The translations under genes were made by a program, and so were the position numbers. A stretch of DNA of 10,378 nt. It comes from an uncultured Neisseria sp. Its GTDB lineage: Bacteria > Pseudomonadota > Gammaproteobacteria > Burkholderiales > Neisseriaceae. The DNA lies in assembly GCA_927911515.1 (NCBI GenBank), contig CAKMQH010000127.1, positions 1 to 10,378 on the forward strand, in the 5' to 3' direction. The notes under the pieces are model-generated. The model was not told the origin of the DNA. It searched no databases and saw only the letters and a list, made by a program, of their open reading frames with translations. Positions within the stretch are counted from its first letter, which is position 1, and each line of letters begins with the position of its first letter. Of the stretch, positions 1-7,257 are shown one piece after another.

Positions 1-154
1 TGGGAATTTAGGGGATTTTGGGGAATTTTGCAAAAGGTCTCATGTTTTGCAATAAGACAGTGGCTTGATTGCGTTTGATATTGTCAAAAGGTCGTCTGAA
101 AACGGGTATGGCGGATTTTGCTCCAACTTGTTTTCAGACGACCTTTTTGTTTTT
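1..154. other. Left-end non-coding stretch
   Basis: I see no gene here. Bases 1-30 are three degenerate copies of a 10-bp unit close to GGGGAATTTT, so three G runs are visible and the tract may continue off the window. An 8-bp perfect inverted repeat, TTGCAAAA (28-35) and TTTTGCAA (45-52), follows with a 9-base loop. The rest is the DUS hairpin listed separately. The stretch may be the 3' flank of a gene that lies off the left edge. Confidence 0.4.
86..147. terminator. DUS inverted-repeat terminator
   Basis: Two AG-mucDUS copies face each other. The left arm (86-103) reads AAAAGGTCGTCTGAAAAC and its perfect reverse complement is at 130-147, giving an 18-bp stem with a 26-base loop. On the + strand it runs into a T-rich tail (TTTTTG then TTTTTT, to 155), which suits a gene off the left edge. 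For the leftward exporter gene the flanking bases give a weaker U tract. Paired DUS hairpins used as Rho-independent terminators are well known in Neisseria. Whether this one works in both directions is inference. Confidence 0.75.
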
Positions 155-261
155 TATAGTGGATTAACTTTAAACCAGTACGGCGTTGCCTCGCCTTGCC
201 GTACTATCTGTACTGTCTGCGGCTTCGTCGCCTTGTCCTGATTTAAAGTTAATCCACTATA
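155..261. repeat. Correia repeat enclosed element (CREE), short variant
   Basis: The element begins TATAGTGGATTAACTTTAAA and ends with the exact reverse complement of those 20 bases, so the terminal inverted repeats are intact and TA-flanked. The interior carries the typical Correia segments: TACGGCGTTGCCTCGCCTT near the left and the CTGCGGCTTCGTCGCCTTGTC block near the right. At about 107 bp it matches the class that lacks the roughly 50-bp internal segment of the full element of about 155 bp. It starts about 11 bp downstream of the exporter stop codon, so it would be transcribed in that mRNA's 3' end. CREE hairpins in transcripts are known RNase III substrates, and the ends can provide promoter-like sequence. 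Confidence 0.93.
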
Positions 262-272
262 AATTTTAAGCA

Positions 273-2619
273 TCAATCTTTCAACAAAGTCCCCGCCAGC
301 CAAATATTGAACGCCACGCCGACCGTGACCGTTATGCCGAAGGCGGCGACGGCGGGCGTGCCGCTCAGGGCGAGCAGGGCGAAGGAAATGGCGGTAGTGG
401 CGGCGGCGAGCAGCATCCCGCCCAGCCGCGCGGGGGCACTGTGGCGTGCGGTGAGGGCATAGACGGCGTAATCGACACCGATGGCGGACACCAAAAGCAG
501 ACCGAACATGGCGAACAGGCTGACGGGGATGCCTGTCAGACCGAGTACGGCGACGGTGCAGACGGCGGCGGCAAGTGGTACGGCAAGGATTTTGGTGCCA
601 CGCTTCATGCCGAACATACGCCATAAAACCAGCCATGCCAGCGCGTAGGATGCCAGTTTCAACCACGCCGCCTGATTGCGCGTGTGGTGGAAGAGTTCGT
701 TCAGATGGGCGCGTTTGTCCGCCCAATGTACGCCCGCTACGCTTTGCGCGGCGGAGCGGACGGCGCTGTCGTCGGTCATGCCGTTCAGACGCACGATGGC
801 GGCGAAACGGCCTTTTTCGACTTCACCCAAATACAGCGGCCGCCAGGCTTCCGCCAAATCTGTTTTCAGCGCATCGGCAAGCGTCAGCGGCGGCGCATCG
901 GCAGCTTGCAGCAGCGCGTTGCGTATGGTTTTGTGCGGGATGCCGATATCGACGAGCGGCTGGCGGCTTTCGGGCAGCTTGGACAGCTCGCGCAGGCGGT
1001 TTTGCAGTTTTTTCTGTTCGGACACGGGTATCAGGAGCTGGTCAGGAGATTGGAAGCTGACGAGCTTGCCTTGCGCGACTAAAGGCTGCAGTGCGCGGCC
1101 GAGTTCGGCGGTTTTCATCAACAAAGCATCTTCGCTCGGCGCTTCGGCAACCAAGTATTTGCCGCCGAAATCCGCGCCGCTCAACTGCCCGATACGTTGC
1201 ACTTCCGCCAGCATTTCAGACGGCATGTTGACCCATTGGCGGATGTCGTCGCGCCAGTCGCTGCGCCACAGTCCGACCGCCAGCAACACGCCGCCGACAA
1301 TCAGCCAGCCGCGTTTGTGCAGACGGATTTTCAGACGACCCGACAGCGCGTAGAGCCGTTCGGTCAGCGCGGCAAACGGTACTGTTTTGGCGCGGTAACG
1401 CTGAAACAGCGGCGGCAACCACAACACCGTCGCGCCGAATGCGCCCGCCAGCGCAAACCCTGAGAACACGGCGGTCTGCCGCAATACGGGCAGCGGCGTG
1501 AACCACAAGAGCGCGTAGCCCAATACCGTAATCAGCAGGCTGACGGTAAAGCTTGGCAAGACGTGTTTCATGGCGGGTTCTGCCTGCCATATGGGGTCGT
1601 CTGAAAAAGCCGTTTTTGCTGTTTTTTGCACGCGTGCCGAATACCGAGGGTGCGAGCCAGTGCAGCGGAAAATCCACCAGCATCCCGACCAGACTCGTGC
1701 CGATGACGATGGTCAGGATATGTACTTCGCCGAAAACCAGCAAAGCCGCCGCCAAGCCGGTTAGCATACCCGCCGCCAAAGGCAGCGTCAGCCAGAACAC
1801 GCGGACGCTGCGGAATACCCACAGCAGCAGCGCAAACGTCAGCAGCATCCCCACCGTACTCATCGTCCGGCTTTCCTGCTCCGCTTCGGTTTTAGACGCG
1901 GCGGCAAACAGCGCGCCGCCTGCTGTCAGCGTGTCCGCGCCTTTGGCTTTTGCCAGTTTGCGGCTTTCCGCTATCAGCGGCAGAAGGGCGTTGTTGCCTG
2001 AAAAATTGTCGCCCGCCGCCAGTTTTCCGCGCAGCCAGACCCAAGTTTTCCCGTCATCGCCTTCGGTGAACAACATGCCGTTGTCCATGTTCCACTGCAA
2101 ACGGCTTTGCGGATTTGCCTTGCCTGCGACAAAACGCCCGAAGCCCAGCCAGTCTTGTTCCAAAGACAAAGGCGAGGGCACGGCAAACGGGTTGACTGCC
2201 GCTTCCGCCCGCGCCTGAAAGTAGGCTTGCGGATGCTCAAACAGCAGGCGCACCTGTTCGTTCGGCAGCAGGGCGAGTCCCAGCTTGCCGATATCCGCAC
2301 GCACCTTGTCCAAGTCGGGCGTCACGCTGCTGTCCACTTGTTGGAACACGCCGCTTTTACGCCACAAAGCCGCAATCTCAGAGGTCGTCTGAAACGCCGT
2401 TTCCGCGTCTTTACTGCCCGCCAGCAAAATCACCTGCGTGTTCAACTGCTCTTCGCCCGCTTTGTCTGCCGCCGTCAAAAGCGCGTCCGGCTGCTGTTCG
2501 CTCGGCAGCAGCGCGGTCAGGTCGGTTTGCAGCCAGTTTTTCGTGGAGACGGTATAGATGAGGAACAGGATCAGCAGGGCGGTGAGGACAGTGTAGGCGC
2601 GGCGGTAGGTAGTCATCAT
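273..2619 (-). pseudogene. MMPL/RND-family exporter, frameshifted
   Basis: Two overlapping reading frames together make one MMPL-type inner-membrane transporter of about 780 residues, the usual size for the exporters found with aryl polyene loci. The first frame (from ATG 2617-2619) has an N-terminal membrane helix at residues 9-25, a periplasmic domain of about 220 residues, and a helix bundle at about 254-322 ending in a segment with Asp316 (GMLVDFPLHW). The second frame supplies the C-terminal bundle, with a second Asp-containing helix (SAIGVDYAVYAL), and ends at the stop at 273-275. Asp in these helices fits proton-driven RND pumps. The frames differ by one extra base. Removing one T from the T6 run at 1622-1627 (A6 on the coding strand) gives the smooth junction TRAKTAKTAFSDDPIW. 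The likely role is export or membrane placement of the locus product. As written, the protein is cut at roughly its middle and continues out of frame to 1216. It has its own promoter upstream. Confidence 0.85.
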
Positions 2620-2649
2620 TTTTCAAATGTTTTGAAGTGTGTCTGCGGC

Positions 2650-2679
2650 ATTTTATGGGGAAGTCGGGTGCATTGACAA
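2650..2679 (-). promoter_or_regulatory. Sigma70-type promoter for the exporter gene
   Basis: On the minus strand, TTGTCA (2674-2679) and TAAAAT (2650-2655) are separated by 18 bases. Each hexamer matches the consensus at 5 of 6 positions. Transcription would start about 25 bases before the exporter ATG at 2619. The position just after the DUS terminator at 2708-2768 suggests that the exporter is transcribed independently of the ketosynthase operon. No strong Shine-Dalgarno is visible before the ATG. Confidence 0.6.
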
Positions 2680-2707
2680 TCGGAATGGATAATCGGTAGG
2701 GGAAAGA

Positions 2708-2768
2708 GACAGGTCGTCTGAAAACGTGTTTGAAACGGAACACAGTATGGATTTTCAGACGACCTGTC
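2708..2768 (-). terminator. DUS inverted-repeat terminator after the CLF gene
   Basis: The arms GACAGGTCGTCTGAAAA (2708-2724) and its exact reverse complement (2752-2768) form a 17-bp stem around a 27-base loop. It lies about 50 bp after the stop codon of the chain-length-factor gene and before the exporter promoter. The downstream base run on the minus strand is pyrimidine-rich (CTCTTTCCCC) rather than a clean U tract, so termination may be partial. Confidence 0.65.
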
Positions 2769-2816
2769 CGAGCGGGTGCGGCGGCTTATTCTTGGATAAA
2801 TTTCGAATGTGCAAAA

Positions 2817-3567
2817 TCACAGGATTTCCGCACGCGCCATCATGATTGGGCTTGGTTTGTCTGATGATAAGTCGTCGGCAAGGAACAATGTTTCCAAAAA
2901 ATCGGCGATGTCCTGCCAATAATATCCTTGCGTTTCAGATTGTACAGCCGCCTGACGGGACGGCATCTCCGCTTTCTCGGTTTCCGTATCTTCGGCTTCC
3001 GTATCTAAGGTAACGGGAATGCCGTATTTCGTGCCGTGTTCGAGCAAAATCCAAATGCTGCCTTCGCGCGTATCGGCGTGGGTGGCTTGGTGTTCGTATG
3101 CCCAGCCGACTGCCGCCTGTCCGCCGTTTGGCAAGGATTGTGCGGCGAGCAGCAGGGGGGTGGAAACGGGTTTCCAAATGGCGTTCGGTGGCGACCGCCA
3201 ACGTTGCGCCGTGCGTGCCTAGGGTTTGCGCGGCATGAAAAACGGGGGCGTTGTGCAGGTTGGCGATGAAGTCGAAAGGCATGGCGGCATGGTGGTTGAG
3301 TACGTTGTCCGCCATTTTTTCAAACACGGACGGCGAGGAAAACGGCGTGCCGAGGAAGACGGCGCAATCGGGGCGGATTTCGCCTTGTCCGCGCAACAGG
3401 CCTGCGCCGAGTGCGGCAATCAGGCTCAGGCGGCTGAGGCGGCGGGCATCCGTGCCGCTTTGCTGCTGCAAGGTTTGTTTGAGGATTTTGTTGCCGACGG
3501 CGGCTTCGGTGTCGAAACGCGCGGCGGCGGTGATGCGGATGTCGGGATTTATGATTGCCATTGCCAT
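2817..3567 (-). pseudogene. Ketosynthase-like chain-length factor (ApeC-like), frameshifted
   Basis: This resembles the short beta-ketoacyl-synthase N-terminal-like proteins of about 240-250 residues (Ketoacyl-synt_2 family) that act as chain-length-factor partner to the elongating ketosynthase in aryl polyene systems (ApeC beside ApeO in E. coli). I chose ATG 3565-3567 (a second in-frame ATG is at 3559-3561). It overlaps the last 19 bases of the KS gene, which suggests translational coupling. Residues 70-127 hold the family-like segment (FLGTPFSSPS, FIANLHNAPV, GTHGATLAVATE), and there is no ketosynthase-type catalytic Cys, as expected for a CLF. After residue 137 the frame is lost. The correct continuation (LLLAAQSLPNGG, then GSIWILLEHG) is in another frame that ends at 2817. 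Removing one G from the G6 run at 3155-3160 joins the two into 249 residues. As written, the frame instead runs on to 2935 with an arginine-rich nonsense tail. Confidence 0.8.
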
Positions 3568-4604
3568 ACCATAGCTGTGTTGCTGCCGCCGAAACCGAAA
3601 TGGTTGGCGAGACAGAAAAGGTCGTCCCGCCAGGAGGCTGCGCACTCTGAAAAACGGATTTCGCGTCCTTGATAATTGGTGCCGCCGCCTTGTTTCAGGG
3701 CGGACAAGAGCAGCGCGGTTTCAAGGGCGGCGGTTGCGCCGAGGGTATGACCGATTTGCGCTTTGAATGCCATCAGTGGCGGCAGGCTGCCGAATACGTT
3801 TTCCAGCGCAGCCAGTTCGGCAGCGTCGCTGTCGGCGGTGCCGATGCCGTGGGTTTTGACGGCGGCGATGTTTGTGGGCGCAACGGCGGCGATGTTTAAG
3901 GCGCGGCGGATAACCTGTTCCAACGCCTTGCTGTCGCTTTGAATCAGGTCGTTGCCGGTATTGGCGGCGTGTCCGACGAGTTTCAGACGACCTGCACGAT
4001 CAGGCGGCGTGGCAGAGAGGGCGAGTGCGGCGACACCTTCGCCCAAAATCAGACCGTTGCCGCCGAAGGGTTGATAGCGGTCGGTAAACAAACCCAAGCT
4101 GTGAAAATGCAGCAGGGTCAGGCGGTTGAGGTTTTCGATGCCGAGGACGAAGGCGCGTTCCGCCCCGCTGCGCAAACAATTGTCTGCCTGAATCAGCGCA
4201 TGGGCGGCGGAGGTGCAGGCGGTTGCCAAACTGAAAATCTGCCGGTTGCCGCTGCGTTTGCGCAAATCTTCGGCAAGATAGAGCAAGCCGTGTTCCCCAA
4301 TGTCCGTATTGCCGGCGCGGCGGCGGTTTTCGTATTCGGCGATGGCGTAAGAACTCGAACCGATAAAAACCGGCGCGTCATGCCAGCTTTCAGACGACCA
4401 CCCGGCATCTTCGGCGGCGCGGCGCAAATGTTGTTCGGCAATATCCGCAAAAGCGGCGCTCCCCAAGCTGTCGTCGGCAAAAGCGCGGAAATAAGCGGCC
4501 TGCTGCGGCTGGTTTAAAAACGTATAAGACACCGCATCGGGTCGTCTGAAATCCGCCTGCGGATTCAGCGCGGAGGTGGCCGCTGTACCGCAAACCCAGC
4601 TCAT
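3549..4604 (-). CDS. Elongating beta-ketoacyl-ACP synthase (KAS I/II type, ApeO-like)
   Basis: A 351-residue condensing enzyme that would carry out decarboxylative Claisen condensation on ACP-bound chains in the cytoplasm. The triad is complete: Cys130 in LATACTSAAHAL, His252 in KTHGIGTADSDAAE, and Lys281/His286 in FKAQIGHTLGA. The C-terminal FGFGGSN (336-342) is also present. It is somewhat shorter than FabF (about 410), as is usual for aryl-polyene-type ketosynthases. I chose the ATG at 4602-4604 because it overlaps the ACP stop in an ATGA. The open frame extends upstream to 4649, but that part lies inside the ACP gene. The chain-length-factor gene follows with a 19-base overlap, which fits a KS/CLF heterodimer. 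Family membership is clear from the motifs. The ApeO-like role comes from gene order and is less certain. Confidence 0.92.
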   Translation of the reverse strand: MSWVCGTAATSALNPQADFRRPDAVSYTFLNQPQQAAYFRAFADDSLGSAAFADIAEQHLRRAAEDAGWSSESWHDAPVFIGSSSYAIAEYENRRRAGNTDIGEHGLLYLAEDLRKRSGNRQIFSLATACTSAAHALIQADNCLRSGAERAFVLGIENLNRLTLLHFHSLGLFTDRYQPFGGNGLILGEGVAALALSATPPDRAGRLKLVGHAANTGNDLIQSDSKALEQVIRRALNIAAVAPTNIAAVKTHGIGTADSDAAELAALENVFGSLPPLMAFKAQIGHTLGATAALETALLLSALKQGGGTNYQGREIRFSECAASWRDDLFCLANHFGFGGSNTAMVWQWQS

Positions 4605-4891
4605 ACCCCATGCTCCGCTCGGACGAACGCCGCCAAATCGCGCACGCACATCATATGCTTGCGCACCATGCGGTCGCCTTGCAGCCGCACTTGGAAATAC
4701 TGTTGCAGCGCGACGCAGATTTGCAGCGCGTCGAGCGAATCCAAATCGATAGGGCTGCCGTCGCCGAACAACGGCGCATCGTCGGTAAAGTCTTCGGCGG
4801 CAACATCATCGGTCTTGTCGGCTTCTTGCAGAATCAGCTTTTTCAATTCCGCTTCCAGCGCGTGTTCTGCCAAGGTAAAGGTGTAGGACAT
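4601..4891 (-). CDS. Acyl carrier protein
   Basis: A 96-residue, acidic, mostly helical protein with the phosphopantetheine attachment site at Ser52 in PIDLDSLDALQI, the DSL motif of carrier proteins. It would hold the growing chain for the ketosynthases beside it. I chose the ATG at 4889-4891. The frame stays open upstream to a GTG at 4957, but the added residues are basic and unlike an ACP. The stop overlaps the KS start (ATGA). The 82-bp gap after the permease contains one DUS at the permease stop. Standard aryl polyene loci have two ACPs. Only this one is visible here. Confidence 0.92.
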   Translation of the reverse strand: MSYTFTLAEHALEAELKKLILQEADKTDDVAAEDFTDDAPLFGDGSPIDLDSLDALQICVALQQYFQVRLQGDRMVRKHMMCVRDLAAFVRAEHGV

Positions 4892-4973
4892 TTTTTGCTT
4901 TCGTGTTTGGGGGATATGGATGGATGTCGGCTTGTGTTTTAGTGCAACCCGCCACACTCGTTTTTCAGACGAC

Positions 4974-6227
4974 CTAAAACCGTACCTGCGTCTGCAACTG
5001 CCTGCGGTAAACCAGCACGGCGGCGGTCAGGGTGGCGGCGGCGAAGGCGGACAGCAGGATGAGGTAACGGCCGATTCCGTCCAGTCCGCTGCGGTTGAGC
5101 AGCAGTTCTTGAAAAGCTTTCAAGCCCCATGCCATCGGGGAAATCCAAGTGAGTTGCTGCATGGTTTCGGGCATGACGTGGGCGGGGACCATAATGCCGC
5201 CGATTGCCGCCATCAGGATGATGCCGCCGCCGCCGAGAACGACGGCGTGTTCGGTGGATTTGGCGCAGACGCTGACCAAAAGCGCGTAGCCGAGTGCGGC
5301 TGCGCTGACGGCGGCGGACAACAGCGCGTAGGGAACAAGGCTGCCGTTGAGTATGAGGGCGGGCACGCCGATTTCGGGCAACAGGTAGCGGCCGAGCAAC
5401 AGCATTCCGGCAAACTGAAACTGGTTAATCAGGAAATAGGGGATGAGTTTGGCGGCAATCAGGCCGGACGCGGAGGCGCGGGCGAGGCGCAGGCGGGTGA
5501 TGGTGTTGGTCTGGCGTTCCAGCGCCATGACGTTCGACAGCGGTATCATGATGAAAAACATACCGAAAATCAGCCATGCGGGTACGCTGTGCTGTACGGC
5601 GTTGGGTTTTTCAACCTTGCCGCTGCCTGCGCTCAGATAGTGTTCTTCCAGCATTTTTTTATCTAAAAAGGTTTGCACGGCGGCGAATTGCTCGTCGTTT
5701 TTTTCATCGACTTTTTTCTGGATGTCTTTTCGGATAGAGCGGGGCAGTTTTTTATTGTTGATTTTGATGCCGTCGTTGTTGTCGAAATAAGCGTCCAGCC
5801 GCGTTTGGGTGTAGTGCTGCTGCAAAACGCCTTTGACCGCCGCCAGCCACGAAGGCTCGGTATCGGGCGGTACATAGATTTGCAAGGCTTTGTTGTCGGC
5901 GATTTTGCTGGAAGCGGCGTTCGGGTTGTGCAGCACCAGTTGGAAACGCTTGTCGTGCAAGCCGTTTTGCGCGTCGGTCAGTTTTTCAGACGACATCAGC
6001 GTGACATGAATCTGCTCTTTTTCCAGCGCGGCTGCCAGCGCGGTATTGATGCTGTCGTCTGCCGCACCGACCAGCGCGATGCGGCTGTCGGTGTGCGGGT
6101 CTTGGTCGCGGCTCAGCGCCAACGACATAATCAGCATGAAGGCGATGGGCATCACAAATAACACCGCCAAACCGTGCAGGTCGCGGCAGAGCAATTTGAG
6201 TTCTTTGAGGAGGGAGGAGGTCGTCAT
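4974..6227 (-). CDS. ABC-2 type transporter permease
   Basis: A 417-residue inner-membrane permease. One N-terminal helix (about 19-38) is followed by a large extracytoplasmic domain (about 41-215) that is rich in charged residues, with a Lys/Glu/Asp-rich stretch at 158-200. Five further helices lie at about 216-236, 255-280, 296-320, 328-350 and 385-407. The segment MPETMQQLTWISPMAWGLKA (352-371) is the conserved ABC-2 region near the last helices. This layout matches the ABC2_membrane_3 group, whose members export lipids, glycans or polyketides. The start codon overlaps the ATPase stop (ATGA), so the two are surely made together. It contains runs of seven Ts (5654-5660, 5698-5704) that remain in frame. 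The substrate is presumably the ACP-made product (inference). Confidence 0.92.
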   Translation of the reverse strand: MTTSSLLKELKLLCRDLHGLAVLFVMPIAFMLIMSLALSRDQDPHTDSRIALVGAADDSINTALAAALEKEQIHVTLMSSEKLTDAQNGLHDKRFQLVLHNPNAASSKIADNKALQIYVPPDTEPSWLAAVKGVLQQHYTQTRLDAYFDNNDGIKINNKKLPRSIRKDIQKKVDEKNDEQFAAVQTFLDKKMLEEHYLSAGSGKVEKPNAVQHSVPAWLIFGMFFIMIPLSNVMALERQTNTITRLRLARASASGLIAAKLIPYFLINQFQFAGMLLLGRYLLPEIGVPALILNGSLVPYALLSAAVSAAALGYALLVSVCAKSTEHAVVLGGGGIILMAAIGGIMVPAHVMPETMQQLTWISPMAWGLKAFQELLLNRSGLDGIGRYLILLSAFAAATLTAAVLVYRRQLQTQVRF

Positions 6228-7138
6228 TGTAGATTTTGCTTATCTGTTGCCGGTTCGTCTTTGCGCAGGAAATCAAGGTAAAACGTTTCCAGCGAACCGT
6301 GTCCCTGCTGGAAGTAGCGGATTTGCGCGCCGCTTTGTTGCAGGACGGCGTAAACGGCGGCGGCATCGTGTGTCGTTTCCATCATGCCGCGGCTGTCCAC
6401 TTGCTTGGCACCCAAAGCGGTCAGCGTTTGAGGCGGCAGCGGCGGTTCGACGGTAAAGCGCACGACACCGGTTTGCGTGCTTAAAAGCTCGTCCAAACCG
6501 CCGTGATACACCAGCTTGCCGTGTTGCAGCAGCGCGATTTTGCCGCAAAGCTGCTCGATTTCCGACAGATAGTGCGAGGTGTAAACCACCGTTACCCCCT
6601 GCCGTGTCAAATCCGCCACGCTGTCGAGGATAAAGCGGCGCGACTGCGGGTCGATGCCGACCGTGATTTCGTCTAGGAACACCAGTTGCGGCGTGTTAAT
6701 CAGGCCGATGGCAAAATTCAGACGACGTTTAAGCCCGCCCGAAAGATGCTTCGCCGCTTTGTTTTTGTGGGCGGTCAGGTCGGTCTGTTCCAACAGCGCG
6801 TTCAGACGGCCTTTGTCGCGTACTTTGTAAAGCGAGGCGAAAAACAGCAGGTTGTCCCACACCGAAAGCTGCGGATAAAACGCAAAATCCTGCGGCACCA
6901 AACCGATTTTCTGCCGCTCGCTACGGCTTAACAGGTGCAACGGCTTACCGTCAAACAAAATTTCGCCCTGCCGTACTTCCTGCAAGCCTGCCAAAAGCGA
7001 CATCAGCGTCGTTTTCCCCGCACCGTTGTGGCCGAGCAGCCCCAAACATTCGCCGTCGGCAATATCGAACGACACATTGTCCAGCGCGGCAGTTTCGGCT
7101 TTGGGATAACGGTGGGAGAGGGATTGGATTTGAATCAT
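6224..7138 (-). CDS. ABC transporter ATP-binding protein
   Basis: A 304-residue ATPase that would power the permease encoded next to it. Walker A is GHNGAGKT (36-43), the Q-loop is Gln83 in LVPQDF, the signature is LSGGLKRRL (132-140), Walker B is LVFLDE (152-157), and the switch His is His189 in YTSHYLSE. The D-loop region reads DEITVGIDP, where most relatives have DEPTxGLDP. About 85 residues after the core form a C-terminal extension typical of drug- and polyketide-type ABC-2 ATPases. A DUS lies only three bases before the ATG. The gap of about 120 bp to the upstream gene has no convincing promoter. Confidence 0.95.
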   Translation of the reverse strand: MIQIQSLSHRYPKAETAALDNVSFDIADGECLGLLGHNGAGKTTLMSLLAGLQEVRQGEILFDGKPLHLLSRSERQKIGLVPQDFAFYPQLSVWDNLLFFASLYKVRDKGRLNALLEQTDLTAHKNKAAKHLSGGLKRRLNFAIGLINTPQLVFLDEITVGIDPQSRRFILDSVADLTRQGVTVVYTSHYLSEIEQLCGKIALLQHGKLVYHGGLDELLSTQTGVVRFTVEPPLPPQTLTALGAKQVDSRGMMETTHDAAAVYAVLQQSGAQIRYFQQGHGSLETFYLDFLRKDEPATDKQNLQ

Positions 7139-7257
7139 GGTTTCAGACGGCCTTAGTATGGGTGGAGCATAGTGAAATCATCAAACAACTGCTACGGCAT
7201 CGGTTTACCTGCGCGCAAACGTTTACAGAAAATTTATCGATACCGCATGATTCCCCA
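7139..7257. other. Gap before the ABC genes, with DUS at the start codon
   Basis: About 119 bp between the BtrH-like stop and the ATPase ATG. It is AT-richer than the flanking genes. On the minus strand the last 15 bases are AGGCCGTCTGAA plus ACC, directly before ATG. The AAGG at its front could act as a distant Shine-Dalgarno. A weak TTGATG/CATACT pair with an 18-base gap is possible but not persuasive as a promoter. I see no terminator here. Confidence 0.4.

Noticed and set aside
676..1353. + strand open frame opposite the exporter
   Set aside because: It is Ser/Arg/Ala-rich with no recognisable domain, and lies fully antisense to the MMPL frame.
4892..4957. Longer ACP starting at GTG 4957
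   Set aside because: The added 22 residues are basic and unlike carrier proteins, and the internal ATG gives the normal ACP length.
4920..5666. Long + strand open frame of 248 codons opposite the permease
   Set aside because: Its composition (many Gly, Gln, Asp, His) is the antisense shadow of a GC-rich membrane protein gene, and the minus-strand frame has clear ABC-2 features.
7190..7225. Sequence CGGTTTACCTGCGCGCAAACG as an operator palindrome
   Set aside because: Only the outer GTTT/AAAC and a central GCGC match. This is too short to support a binding site.
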